Shown here piece after piece: positions 45,256 to 57,549 of a stretch of DNA of 64,000 nucleotides. The stretch's first letter is position 1, and each line of letters starts with the position of its first letter. The position numbers and the translations under genes were made by a program. Under the pieces are notes generated by a model. That model had not been told where the DNA came from and made no database searches. It saw nothing but the letters and a program-made list of their open reading frames with translations. Origin of the DNA: Cephalotus follicularis (lineage: Eukaryota > Streptophyta > Magnoliopsida > Oxalidales > Cephalotaceae); assembly GCA_001972305.1 (NCBI GenBank), contig BDDD01000048.1, positions 127,437 to 191,436 on the forward strand, written 5' to 3'.

Positions 45256-48055
45256 TGTAACACCCCCGGATGCCGGGAGTCATCACAGGTCATAATACAG
45301 AACCTATAGCATAACATAACTGAACATAAACATAACTTTATTAGCCAAAAACGTGGCAGTCATAGCATAACTGAAAATTTGTTCCAAACTTGAAACTTAA
45401 CATATTTCAAAAGTCAAAACTGAAACATAAACCTAAATAACATATTGTTCATGACCACTATAACAAAAGATACATATAAGGATCACACTTTAGGGATCCA
45501 CAACATAAAAGTAGCCAACTCTCATTCACACATTCCCCCGCTGCTCCTGACAACCTGACGCATGGAAAACAAAAACGCAGCTGAGCAAACCTCAGTACGG
45601 GTAAAGAAAGTAAAAGCAATAAACGATAGGTTTAAAAGCAGTAAGATTTCAATAAAATTCATAACAGAAATCTTAAGCAATTAAAACAGTTTAATCATAT
45701 TCGAATTTCCATAAAATACCAATTTCATATCTTTCGAAACATTTACGAAACATTTCAAAAACATCATTTCATGATTGATAAAGTCATACTGAGTCACATA
45801 AAGATCACATTTCATAACATAGATTGTCAAGGGAGGCGTTAATTCCACATGCCCATTAGAATTGAAGTGAACGGCACTACACAAGTCAATTCTCACATAT
45901 CATTTCATATCACATATCCATATACTAGAATCGATTCATACGCCTCTATCATACATAGCGGATCCATAAATCCACCTCATGGGATTTATTCATAACATTG
46001 ACAGACACCGTAGACTAATCACACCGCTACGGAAGTGTCATGTCCCCGTGCCAGGCCTACAACATGCCTATGGTACGCCCCATAGGTGGGTACAATATTC
46101 AGTATTCAATCATTTCGAAAACATCACTTTAAAAACACATAAATATGCTTTCTCAAAATATATTTGAAAATCGTTCATAACGATAACATACATTTCATAG
46201 TCAAAACATCAACTCATTTATTTTTTCGATATAAAGAAATGATCATTTCATAACATATCGTAACGTATCATAGCATAAGAATAAAGTCAGGAACATTTAA
46301 ATTCGTAAAATATCAAAAACTAACTTTATTTCCGAAACATGTCAGAACTATAAGACATAATCAAGTTCATAAAACGAAGGATCATAGCATAAAACAAAAC
46401 TGATTTCAGTTCGATAAAAACCAAATAGCCAAAGAACGATAGAAATCCGTACCTTATGCGTTCACAAAAGCACTTACGGAAAGATTGTTAACTTAAACTC
46501 CCCTTTGAAGCACAACAATCTAAAAGACACAAAACCATTTATATAAGGGTCTAAGAAACATTAGAGACATAATACAAACTCATTACAGTGTTCAGAACAG
46601 ACCCGGATCGATTTGACGAACAAATAAATCAAAACAGTTGAAAACAGGAATTCTCTGGATAAAACAGCTGGCCGTTACAGAGCTCCAGTCGACTGTTGGA
46701 AGCTTGGTAGTCGACTAATCATAAGTGTCAGTCAACTACTCAAACCAGACTGTAGGCAGTTGACTGTGACAGAGGTCCAACCGACTGTGCATAGCAAGGC
46801 AGTTGACTATTTCATATGGCAGCCGACTACACAACGTAAGACAGTCGACTGTTTTCAATAGGTAGTCGACTACACAACAAAACTAGCCGACTGTCCACAA
46901 GAACAGCCGACTTTTCTGGACGACGGAACAGTAGAAACACAACATTTTTGTGCAGAACTTGTCCAAATGAGTATAACATTACACCAGAGACATATGAACA
47001 TATACATATGACATTGTACGATATTTAGATGACACAAAAACACAAAATTGACATGGAATAGAATATTGGCAGTGATTAACTTCAATATAAAGAAAGAAAT
47101 TTTCAACATATGCATACATATGAGTCCAAATTTCTGTCCATAACCATATACAGATATTAAAACCATATTACAACATGTGTATGATGTCTAAAACATGCTG
47201 ACAGGCTTAGGAATACAATGATAGAACATATGTAGTCAAGAAATCAAAATCAAGAGACACTAACAACACAAAACCGAAAGACCAAGTAGAACAAATCATT
47301 ACAGTAAGATTACTCACCTGCAATGAGATTACAGACACTGAAAAATAGCAAGAAGAACACCACTGTTCAAGACTACTCGGCTGTTTACAGGAAAACAAGG
47401 AGAAGAAAACAAAGAATACATAAACAGCCTTCTACAAACCAAAGGAAACCCAACCAAAACAACCAAAGGAAATTACCTCTGTAAATTGATGAAACAACTC
47501 CACAAGAAATCAACACAGGATTCGACAAAGCAGAATTCGGCAGTGTGTTGTGCAAAGAGAGAGAGAATGACATATAACAATGGAATGTGACTCTCCAAAT
47601 GGAAAATAGGAGACAAATTCTTATTCATAATGAAAGAAGAGAGGATTTCAGGAAATTGATAAGGAAAGGAAAGCGAAAACGTGCGAAGGGATAGGGAGAA
47701 GGAGAGAGTTATGGGAGAAGAGAGGAGAATAAAGAAGGAAAGAAGGAAAAAGGAAACAGAAAAGAAAAAAAATCTATAATAAAAGAAATGTTTTCAATAA
47801 ATATTTAAAATTGTAAGATAAAGTTTGATAAAATAAAAGTCATAAACATAGGCCCAAACCAACATTGTATTAACATATCAACATATCCAAAATTCAGGCT
47901 GGTATCAGTCAGCCCGAAACACTTAGGCCCAAAAATACGGCAACCGGACTTTTAAATAAAACAATTTAAAAAGCCCGAAAACAAACATATATATATATAT
48001 ATATATATTCGTATATAATATTCGTAAAGCACATACGAACAAGAAGGGTATTACA
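45256..48055 (-). mobile_element. Solo LTR of family C, TSD AAACT
   Basis: Plus strand starts TGTAACACCCCCGG and ends GGGTATTACA. The perfect duplication AAACT lies at 45251-45255 and 48056-48060, and the host LTR continues on both sides. It is homologous to the plus-oriented LTR 59141-61756 (shared ends GTATTATGACCTGT...GGGGGTGTTACA and the block around GGCATGTT...CGTGCC...CACACCGCC). 2.80 kb. It carries one CAG-type array where the homologue has a G-type array. Frames at 45681-47573 are LTR sequence. A (TA)n tract lies at 47985-48009. Confidence 0.93.
46686..46913. repeat. TCGA palindrome array 12 (CAG type, family C)
   Basis: Eleven sites start at 46686, 46708, 46729, 46757, 46778, 46800, 46820, 46842, 46863, 46884 and 46904. 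Spacings 22, 21, 28, 21, 22, 20, 22, 21, 21, 20. A weak CAGCTGGCCG at 46665 would add one more 21-bp step. This is the longest nearly unbroken array. Confidence 0.93.
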
Positions 48056-48108
48056 AAACTACCATACCAGAGCAAAACACAACTTTGCAAAGCATGTATC
48101 AATTCTAA

Positions 48109-48338
48109 GCATCGACGCTTAAAAGAATCTCGTAAGCGTTTTACAGACTAAGCGTCAATGCTATCTTTGAAACCCTCGACACTTTAAATATAGGCGTTAT
48201 CGCTTTCTTTGCAAAGCAGTAACGATTATACCTTCTGTCTAAATTGCACAACTTTTGGGGTTGACGACTTGTGGATGGCATTGACGCCAATATGTTCAAC
48301 TTCCAGTACGTTGACGTCAATAACGTTGGTGTTGAGGC
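48109..48338. repeat. TCGA palindrome array 13 (G type, worn)
   Basis: Sites start at 48109, 48152, 48173, 48194, 48216, 48258, 48278, 48308 and 48329. Spacings 43, 21, 21, 22, 42, 20, 30, 21. Several sites have lost the central CG (GCGTCAATGC, GCATTGACGC), yet 43 and 42 equal two 21-bp steps. Confidence 0.82.
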
Positions 48339-48467
48339 CAATAATCCAAATATGAAGAATTTGGCCTCTTTAACCTAAAAATCAATCAAAACAACTACAA
48401 TAGTCTATTCCAAGCATAAAAACTCAATAAATAAATCTTTAAAAATAATATATTTTTATGCTAAACA

Positions 48468-49588
48468 AATACCCCATTACTTAAACTTTGCTTGTCCTCA
48501 AGCAAATGAAACGAAAAACTAAAATAAGACAAACAAAACAAAAATCATAACTCACTTTCGTAGGAATAACGATTGCATTTAGCATATGCAACCAGCCTTT
48601 AAACTCCTAGGTGTACCTAGTGGACGGGTTTTCTCTCGTAAGTGTTTTCAGCGAATAAACACATAAAATCCAGTTCATCATAACTTTGCTAGTAGGCAAA
48701 ATGTATCTCCACTTTAAAAATTTATAGGCATCCTCATACTTGAATTTTATTATCTTGCTCTAAGTTCTAGAATCATAACACATCTCAATTAACAAGTCTC
48801 ACTGAATTTTTCTGTTATTCCACACTATTTAGCAATCAAGATATGCATTCTCAGCAGCATAAAATCCTACTTTGGAGTCAGACAAAGAACTTTAGCACTC
48901 ACATATTTTTTTATTTTGTTTTTCTTTTATCAAACTCATTCCTCCACAACTGTTGGTTTGAATGACATGGATGGAGTATACACCAGACACCCAAATTACT
49001 AAGTAGCTTTAGATTTTACAATTTGCACATGAGATCAATAAAAATTTTACCAACTTAAATTCGTGCAACGTTTTAGTCTCTTAAGGTTTCTATATGACCC
49101 ATGTAGCGAGCTTTGGACCAGTTACTCTCAGGCAAGTTGGCTTTAAGGAACTAGGTGTAGAACGCTCCTAAGGCTTACTTACTGAAATCAAATAGGCTAT
49201 AAACCAAAACTAAATTCAAATAGGTAAAATAGATATATTTTTGCCTCTTTCTTTTCTTTTTGTCTCTTTTTTTATATGCAAGAACATCAATTCTTTATCC
49301 TCCTCCTTACTAAGATTTATGAAACCTTGAAGACACACAAGATTGGTCTTTTTAATTCTCTTTTTTCATTTATATTTGCACAAACTCCTACCTTGAGATG
49401 TATTCCTTTTTTTTCCTTGAAAACAAATTTTTTATTATTTCTCCTATGGGGTTTATATTATTTCTAAGTGCATCAACATTTACTCATACTTTCAAAATTA
49501 AGTTGAACAATAACAATGAATGATCAAGAAATATATGTTAAGCAATGCAATAAATTACCGAACAATAGGGGTAGGGTTTACCGAATAT
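48468..49588 (-). mobile_element. 3' noncoding tail and purine tract of Athila-like remnant
   Basis: The purine tract (minus-strand TTTAAGTAATGGGGTATT) adjoins the LTR. The following 1.1 kb matches 1-1034 (inverted) and 4417-5467, including GCTTGTCCTCAAGCAAA and AAGGAACTAGGTG. No frame of interest. Confidence 0.8.
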
Positions 49589-50456
49589 GATCATGGAGGC
49601 TCAAAATAAAGAGGTTCATGATGGTCTTTGGCCTCTTCCATTGGTGCAGCTGTAAACTCGAGAAACTTGTTCCCCTTGAAAGCATCGTCAGTACCTGGCT
49701 TACAAATCTCAAAAACATCATGTGAGTAAACTGTTTTAACAATATAAAAACCATCCCAACGGGATCTCCACCAATAAAATCCATCAAGAAAACCATAACA
49801 ATTGTGGCCAGCCAGCAAATCAAACATTTGATCATTGAGGATGCACACCCTCCATCCTGTTTGAACCTTCGCAGGGAAAAAACTAGTTTGGGGATGGTAA
49901 GGCTTTGCAAGTTTATGAGTGAAATGGGATAGATGATCCCATTGACTATCCGAGGTGGGATAAATAATCTCATTGTCTAGCCAACTCAAATTTCCTTTTG
50001 GGTAGCTTCCACTTCCTCGAATTCCCTCATACACTCATTGAAGTTTCCATCAAGGTCTATGTCAAAGTACGTTTGGTCAGGTGTGGCAAGTTTTTGAGTG
50101 AAATAGGATAAATTATCCCATTCACTATCCGAAGTGGGATCAATGATCCCATTTTCCAGCCACGCCAATATCTCCTTTTGGATGGCTTCCATATCCTCTA
50201 ATTCCTTCATACTTTCATTGAAGTTTCTATCAAAGTTAATGTTAAAATATATATCAATGGTGTCAGGAATCAAATGTATCACGTTGACTTCATCAAAGTC
50301 AGCTGGATGCTTTCCCAAATAGAAGATGTTAAAGTCCATTGATGACTTTCCAAAACTCAACTTCATAACAACATCATGGTAATTGATCAAAGCATTACTT
50401 GTGAACAAAAATCGTCTACCAAGGATAATTGGGATTTGATCTTTTATATTATTCAC
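49589..50456 (-). pseudogene. pol: Scrambled Athila-like pol remnant (RT and integrase pieces fused)
   Basis: Near the stop, RSRWDGFYIVKTVYSHDVFE and [14 protein letters not shown] are integrase C-terminal sequence as in 12685-13845. Directly upstream are pieces of RT (GWRVCILNDQ, CYGFLDGFYWW), then integrase HKLAKPYHPQTSF, then linker/RT words WLENGIIDPTSDSEWD. The order is not that of any intact pol, so several internal deletions or template switches joined distant parts. A segment of about 180 bp (FNINFDRNFNE...TSDSEWDNLSYFTQKL) is present twice with changes. Confidence 0.75.
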
Positions 50457-51606
50457 AGGTTGGGTATCTAAAGTGACAAATCAACAGGAAAGAAAAACTC
50501 ACCAACCTTGATTAAAACATCATCAATTTTCCCTCAGTACTTTCACCGATCTATCCGCTAGTTGCAAAGTCATACTGGTCGGGTGCAGTTCCCCTAAACC
50601 TAGCTGGTCATATAATAAAGATGGCAACGAATTCACACTTGCTCCTAAATCAATCAAAGCATGTTCAATTTTGGTGTTGCCGATTACACAAGAGATTGTC
50701 GTGTAGCCAGGATCTTTATACTTTTGAACCTTGGGTTACGAAATAATGGCACTGATATTGGCTACCAAGAAAGACTTTTTTGGAACTTGAAGGATCCTCT
50801 TTTTAGTGCATAAGTCTTTTAGGAATTTTGCATAAGAGGTCACCTAAGCAATTGCATCCAGCAATGGAAGGTTGGTTTGGACTTGTTTAAACATTTCTAT
50901 GATCTTTTCCATAGCTGGGGCTTTCTTATTTTGTAATCTCTTTGGGAAAGGAACTGCGGGAACGTATGTGTATTCGGGTATTTCCGTTGTTTGTTCTTAT
51001 TATCTTCCTATAGTTCTTCCCTAGATTCCTCATGTGAGTCTACATTTTCTTGTTGCGCAAAGGAATCCACCAGCTGCTATGGTTGGTGTTCAGAGGACTC
51101 TACCAACTTCTCTCTCACTTCGGCTCCTTGATCCGCTGGTTGGTACTCATTTCCACTCACCAGGACATAGATGGAATTAACTTGTTTTGATGGTCCCAAG
51201 GATGAAGAGGAGCCTTGTGGATTGGATGTCACCTAGGTGTGAGTTGGATGGGTCATGGCCGTCGTAGGATTTGGGTCTGGTTAAGACAACATCTTTTGCT
51301 TCTCTCTTTCATGTAAATCAGATACGAGCTGTGAAATCTATTTTTCAATGTTATGCTGACTGGTCATAACAGTGCTCATGAGAAGCTCCATGCTCTTTTC
51401 TAGAGAAGAAATCCTAGAGGCATCTACTGACTGATTCAACAAAATGCTAGAGGCATCTACTGGATGATTCAACAATGTTTGATTGTAAAATTACTGTTGT
51501 GGGAAGATAGGTCTAACATTATTGGAAGTCTGAGGGAACCTTTGATAAGTCTGCTGAGGTGTAGACTGACTAGTGAAGGTTGAAGGTTTCCTAGAGAAGT
51601 GTGAGG
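50457..51606 (-). pseudogene. gag: Decayed Athila-like protease and gag end
   Basis: Around 50450-50680 the minus strand encodes a broken protease: DLGASVNSLP-like sequence near 50640-50660, QLADRS near 50555 and ILGRRFLFTSNALI running into the frame below. The rest to 51606 shows Gln/Pro-rich gag-linker DNA with short frames only. The element is cut at 51606 by the next LTR. Confidence 0.65.
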
Positions 51607-51798
51607 TGTAACGCCTGGGATTTTCATATGTTATAATTTCACGATGTGAATATACATTATTGTGGAATTAATAAGATGATGGATTTTCCAACGTTGATGA
51701 TGTTTCCCAAACTCTAATAATATTGATTTTGGAATAAAAATGTTAAAGAAATGTTAAAAGAGCAATTTGAGATAAAACGGCGCCGTTTTGGGAGAAAC

Positions 51799-51947
51799 GC
51801 GTCGACACTCTTTTGAACGCATCGATGCCTTTGAAACAAAAAGACGCATATGAATGCATGTGCATGCACGTCGACGCCTTTGAATAACATCGACGCCTTT
51901 CAGGTAAAATGCTAAAAGCATCGATGCATGCATAAAAACGTCGACGT
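51799..51947. repeat. TCGA palindrome array 14 (G type, Tekay LTR)
   Basis: Sites start at 51799, 51819, 51868, 51887, 51918 and 51938; spacings 20, 49, 19, 31, 20. Forms: GCGTCGACAC, GCATCGATGC, ACGTCGACGC, ACATCGACGC, GCATCGATGC, ACGTCGACGT. Confidence 0.87.
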
Positions 51948-52705
51948 TTAGCGACAAATGACAGACATGTTCTTTTGCTGACAGAATAATGTGCAAGGTG
52001 ACAACTTAAGGTCACTTTTTAGGTGCCTTGGGGCACGGACGTTACGTGTTGAGCATACTGGTATGTTACCAGCCATGAAGGGGATAGAAGAGAAGAGATG
52101 GCATGACACTTGGGTGTGCATGCAGGCTGAGAGATAATCTTCATCACCTACTCCTGCAAAGGAAAATTGACAGAGCTGGGAAAGAGAGAAAAATGGGAAA
52201 ATGTACTTTGTGAGATGCATGCAACGGACAAGTAAATAAAGGGGAGAGATTCCATAGCATAAATGCTCCTCTTCTCCCCACTGGTTTGGCTAAAAACACC
52301 TGAGTGCGAACATGGAGAGAGGTTCCACCATTGTTGAGCATTTTAGAGCTTGGAACTTGAAGCTTGTGGGCTAGCAGCAATGGGACGATCCTTGGAGCTG
52401 CTGTGGCCGGTTCTAGGACTTAAAGAGGTGGACGTTCTAGTTCCTAACTTGGAACAAAAAGGTAGGGGGAGCCATAATCGTATTCTTGAGATTAATATTC
52501 ATGCCTGGACTATGGTTTTTGTGCATAGATTGCATGATTATTGAATTGTTTTTGATCACTAGATCAATTCCATGTTATGCTGGGTATGTAATATGTATAT
52601 GTATGTTGGTTTCCTGCCTTGATTACATGTTGTCTTGCATGTATGTGGATTTTGATGGTCATTGTTTGTCACGTCGTGAGGAAGAAGACGACTGGTGCTC
52701 GAAAC

Positions 52706-52967
52706 ACATCGACGTCTTTGAAGAACATCGACACATTTGGGTTATCTTCTTGGATATGGACAGATTATACATCGACGCCTAAGGTTCCTACCTTAACGCG
52801 TCGACACCTTAAGCAATACACTGACATTTAAGGTTCCATACCTTGAGCGTCGATGCGTATAAAGATGGACATCGACATCCTGAAATAGTGGAAAGCGCTG
52901 ACACTAAGGACTTGAACGTTGACGCTGAGGGACAAAGACATCGACGCCTAATAATAGACATCGACGC
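52706..52967. repeat. TCGA palindrome array 15 (G type, Tekay LTR)
   Basis: Sites start at 52706, 52725, 52769, 52798, 52818, 52847, 52869, 52895, 52916, 52938 and 52958. Spacings 19, 44, 29, 20, 29, 22, 26, 21, 22, 20. ACATCGACGC is the commonest form here. Confidence 0.87.
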
Positions 52968-54302
52968 CTTCTTGCACTGTTTGGGATTTTTCTTATATAA
53001 CGATACGAAATAGTCCCAATTCCTGTTAGGATGCATTTAAGCATTTGTATGCATTGCATATGTACTGTTTACTACCTGTTACTGACTGTTTATAAATTGA
53101 TTATGATTTCTAAAGTATTGTTACGTTAGAAATGTATATATGAGACGAAAACCACTACGTTTGGGTATTGAAATATAAAATGAATATTGTTATATTTTCG
53201 AACATACTGGGAAAGTAATTTCCACCTACTGAACTGTTAAAAGTATTTTCTATCTACTGAAAATGCATATTCCAAATGTTTATGACCTTCGAAAACATTT
53301 TGAAATGAACTGCCTATTGTCGATCTAAATGATCACTACTGTACTGTTTACTGCACCGTTTACTGTGATTTCACTGTTTGCTCTATGAATTTACTGTGTT
53401 TGTGCTTGAGCCACTAGTTGCATGGTGGAGACTGCTAGCGCCGGCTAGTGGCAGGGTTGACCTAGGAGCCAGGAGTTGGCTGGGTAACTCACTGTACTGT
53501 ACTGTTGTCTTGCTTGGTTGCCTGGAGAAGGAACTGAAGTGGGAGTGCAATGTCGTGCCAGGAGTTGGTGGCGTTACACATACTGACTACCTGTTTGTGG
53601 TCCCTTTGTGGACTTACTGTACTGTTTACTGGTCCTATTCGGACACTACAGTGCCCGTTGACATAGCCCTGGCCGGGCTACTACTGTACTATTTTTGCAT
53701 ACACATATTTTTCATATATATGGTCCTACTGTTAATTTACTGTATTGCTAAATTATATATTTTTTCATATATATATATATAAAATAGAATTTTCTACTGT
53801 ACTACATCATCTACGCATACATTTCATGACATGCATGTAATGTTAATCCCAAACAACTTTTATGACTTGGCCGAGTGAGGACAAAGACTAACCCCCTACT
53901 TTACAGATTGATGCAGTGGACCGGTGTTGGACTAGCTTGGACGAAGAACAAGCCTTATCTTAGTTGTTGTTGGTTTTATGTTCTTCCGGGTTGTAATAAA
54001 CTGTTTTGTTTTAAGGATACTGATGTACTGTACTAATGGTTATCGATTGTACTTTACTTTTTGGTTAGTGTACTGTGATCACGCTCCGTTTTGTGGGCTT
54101 TTAACAATGACAGATTTGTATTGAGTAGCGTGCAGTATGGGATGCGCGTTACGTGTTTTCAGCTTATGAGTTATAATGCTTTCGCAACTGATATCTTATT
54201 TCAAAAGTTTAAATTTTATGGTATTTGCATGAGCTGAATCTTCTTGTTAATTGCCTTTACCACTTTTCTGTGTGTCTACCTGAAACCGGGGCGTGACAAG
54301 AG

Positions 54303-54314
54303 TGGTATCAGAGC
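54303..54314 (+). other. Primer binding site, tRNA-Met type
   Basis: TGGTATCAGAGC, four bases after the LTR end; a perfect match to the initiator tRNA-Met primer sequence used by many plant gypsy elements. Confidence 0.92.
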
Positions 54315-54407
54315 ATATTCCATATATGCTTAGCTAGGATATTTTCCTTGGCAATTAATGAATTGTTGTCCTAATGTCGTGACTAATCGTCCTCCTTATA
54401 GGAACCA

Positions 54408-55600
54408 ATGGACCGAAGGAGAACACGTGCGAGGGCTAGAGCTGTTGGAGCCAATTCCCCTGAGGAAGCGAATGTTCCGCAAGGGATGAATGTCCCCCAG
54501 GATGAGAGAGATCCGATGACCCGAATTGCGGATTATTTTCAGAAACAGATGGCCTTTAATATGGCTAATACGGAGGAGATGCACCAGTACTACGCGCAAG
54601 CTTGGCCCTCAACATAGAGCTCCTGACCACAGCCCGGGAGAGGATGGTAACCAGTTTGGGAGGGACATTGAAAGGTAGGCAGAATCCACCCAGTTTCTGG
54701 GGGGGAACTCTATGCCACCGTTGGTAAGAGATGGCCGCAGGATTTAGAAAAAATGTTTGAAGTAATGGACTGTACCGACAATCAAAAACTGAAGTTTGCT
54801 GTATACCGTCTATGGGGTGAGGCCACTCATTGGTGGGAGATGGTCAAAGCGAAGTGGGAATCTCAGAGGCTTGACAACACTTGGGACAGATTCCAGACAG
54901 AGTTCTTGGAGACCTATGTTCCACGAATTGAAGAAGAGCGACAGCAGATGGAGGTCTTGGAGTTGTGATAGGGAGAAATGACGGTGACAGAGTATCAAGC
55001 AAGGTTTATGGAGCTACCCAGACATTCACCCTATCTGGTAGCTGATGAAGTGAAGAAGATATAGAGATTCCTCAGAGGTCTGCGGCCAGACCTTCGATCA
55101 AGAATTAGGGCTAAGGAACTGGGGACTTTTGTGGAGGTTGCACAGAAAGCAAGATTACTGGAGACCATATCCAGTGAAGACCGGGCTGAGAGGGCTAGCG
55201 CATAGCAGAATAAATAGAGTCCTACACAATCCAGACCAGCATCGTAAAAATGGAAAGATGGTGGTTCTCCGATGAAGTCGTCTAAGAACAAATCTCATCA
55301 TACAGCTTCACAGGGTACTCCCAGCCAAGGGAGTAATGCTATATCCGGAGGTTGTTACTATTGTGGTCGAACGGGACACCAACATAAAGATTACTGGAGG
55401 TTTAATGGCTGGTGCTTGAGGTGCGGGGCACCTGGTCATTCGGTGAAAGACTGTCCAAAGAGTTCAGCTATAGCGCCTACTGGGCCAGGAAGTAGTAGTG
55501 GTGCGGCGGCATGACCGTCACAGAGGAAGGACACCGGCAAGGGCGTCGCAAAAGGTAGAGTTTTTGTAGTTGCTCATACAGAGGTTCCAGAGTCGACTAC
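54408..55600 (+). pseudogene. gag: Tekay-like gag with two CCHC knuckles (broken)
   Basis: ATG at 54408 (MDRRRTRARARAVGANSPEE). A frameshift near 54605 and stops at 54676-54750 interrupt. 54753-54968 has the capsid core (VYRLWGEATHWWEMVKAKWE, FLETYVPRIEEE) and ends in a TGA/TAG before GEMTVTEYQARFMEL. 55272-55514 has the tandem knuckles: CYYCGRTGHQHKDY (last Cys is Tyr) and a complete CLRCGAPGHSVKDC, then a Ser-rich tail and a stop at 55512-55514. Sister of 21593-22756. Confidence 0.9.
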
Positions 55601-56121
55601 CGTTGTTGGAGGTACTCTGTATATATATGGTTTTTCTGCTAGAGTGTTGATGGATTCTGGAGCATTGCATTCTTTTATATTTGCACGTTTTGCATCGTGT
55701 TTAGATGTCTCCCTTGACTGCATGTCATATGTGCCTTATGTGAGTACACTGAGTGGGACTTCTATGTACACTGACTTGATATATAGGAGTTGCGAGATGT
55801 CTATGGTGGGCATTTCTTTGTATGCATATTTGATAGTACTGCCTATCCATGACTTTGATGTTATACTGGGGATGGATTGGCTATCAGCACACCGTGCTCA
55901 CATGGATTGTTATAATAAAACTGTGGACTTTTGTCTGCCCGACGGAACAACATTCCAGTTCAAGGGAGACAAAGGGTTCTTGACACCGATCATATCCTTT
56001 ATTCGAGCATCGAAGTATCTAGAGAAGGGATGTGAGGGATACCTGGCTTATGTAATTGATCGAAGGAAAGAGAAGGGTTTAAGTATGGAGGAAATTCTGG
56101 TTGTGTGTGAATTTCTGGATG
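55601..56121 (+). pseudogene. pol: Tekay-like protease, cut by an LTR insertion
   Basis: VLMDSGALHSFIFARF is the active-site motif (D-S-G-A, with Leu for the usual Ser after it). DFDVILGMDWLSAHRAHMD and GCEGYLAYVIDRRKEKG follow; the frame runs into the RT start EEILVVCEFLDV and stops being pol at 56121, where a minus-strand LTR begins (TGTTATTTC). RT, RNaseH and integrase of this copy are absent. Confidence 0.9.
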
Positions 56122-57436
56122 TGTTATTTCATTTACATTAGACAAGCATATATGGTGATATTAGAATAAGCATAATAATCCATCATTCTCATAACAATTC
56201 AAATACATAAGTGGAAGCAGTGATTTGGATTATAAAACATAAGTCATCCGCACGCATCCCATACTACGTGCGGGTACAAACCAACTAAATTATCCTTACA
56301 TAAGGAAAGTACAACAAAGTACGAGGTATGATTCGTTCATTACAAAATACATCATAACAAAATAACAACCTTAAGGTGAATAACAGAAGCTCTCCAAGCT
56401 TCAGCAGCAACTCCGATCGTCTTCGCTTAATCTGAAATTGTAGGGGTTAGCCGTTGTCCTCACTTGGCTAAGTAGGAAGATAATGCATGCTAAGGAATAT
56501 ATGAATGCAACATGTATGATAGTTTGTATTTAATATAACATTTAAATGTACCAATATATAAGAAATCATGCCAAGTGGCCATAGACAATACATATGCAAG
56601 AATACCGCACAAGGGTACAATTAATTCATCCTGGTTTGGGTGTCACATGTCGCTATCTCCTAGCTCCGACTGCGCACCACCTAACTATCACCCTACACTC
56701 CGAAGATGATAGAACAGGTAACATTTACTACTGGCGTTGGTGGGTAGTTTAACAAATAAGATATGCAATGCAGATAAGTTTGGGTGATACTCTGGCCAAC
56801 TCCTGACACCCAGGATCCCCACCGTAGTCGGTGACCATCAGCCATCACTCGACTACCGGCAATAAGCATAGACAAACAATTCAAGCATTTCAATAATAAT
56901 ATTACATATATCAATAATATGAAATATAAAATTTGTTTTCTTTAGAAACATTTACAATTCATTTATCGTACTTCTCATAGGAGGGAAACGGTATCGATTC
57001 AATAGTGGTTCTCGATTTGGAGAACAAAACAGGTGGTACCTCTCATAGGAGGAAAATCAATAATTGCTTTAAACAATAGGTTTTCATTTGTAAATGATAG
57101 TTGACATCATAATTTGGGTACATAGCCCATAGTTGGTTTGAATCATTGAAATATAAGTAGCAGTGGTGTTGAATAACACCAAACAGTATATACTAATATA
57201 AGGTAGCATATACAGTAACAACATTACAAGACAGTAGCAATTCAAGGATTCACAAGGAATAGCTTTTCATAGTCATTCATATGCAACTCTCACAAGGAGT
57301 GCGTACGTTGTTTAATTTTGGGATGTAATTGTATATAAGGCCAGGATTGATTGTTCTAATCATCCGTATGGAGGCCAAGTTAATTACATTCAAAATTGAG
57401 GCCCAACAGAACCTATAACAGCATTTTTACCCAGGA

Positions 57437-57549
57437 CAGTTGGCTGTTCTCAAGAACAGTCGGTTGTTTTGGTTGAGCAGTCGACTGTTTTCTCTTAACA
57501 GTCGACTGGATGCATTTAGTAGTCGACTGTCATGAAGAACAGTCGACTG
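57437..57549. repeat. TCGA palindrome array 16 (CAG type)
   Basis: Six sites start at 57437, 57457, 57478, 57499, 57520 and 57540; spacings 20, 21, 21, 21, 20 with no gap. Three are perfect CAGTCGACTG. Confidence 0.95.

Larger units (their letters stand above)
43681..48467 (-). mobile_element. Athila-like 3' LTR (minus), split by a solo LTR
   Basis: Inverted copy of 1035-1072 + 27466-29543. Plus strand starts TGGTAATAGTGTTC and ends GCTAAACA (minus-strand TGTTTAGC), with a purine tract beyond 48467. Pieces: 43681-45255 and 48056-48467. It includes the R-like region (44420-44510), the 51-bp repeats (44110-44300) and three palindrome arrays at the same relative places as in the plus-strand copy. 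Confidence 0.88.
51607..54298 (+). mobile_element. 5' LTR of a plus-strand Tekay-like element
   Basis: TGTAACGCCTGGGATTTTC...GGGGCGTGACA, 2.69 kb, followed by a perfect primer site. It is homologous (inverted) to 22869-25458, sharing the block with GGCCGAGTGAGGACAAAGACTAACCCCCTACTTTACAG. A TATA-like word is probably GCATAAATGC at 52256. Two G-type arrays lie upstream and downstream of it. Frames within (51743-53782) are LTR sequence. Confidence 0.92.

Noticed and set aside
46686-46913. CRISPR-like array: short repeats with unique spacers
   Set aside because: Plant nuclear LTR context, 10-bp repeats with 11-bp spacers, no cas genes, and repeated in many LTRs. The layout is better read as spaced binding sites.
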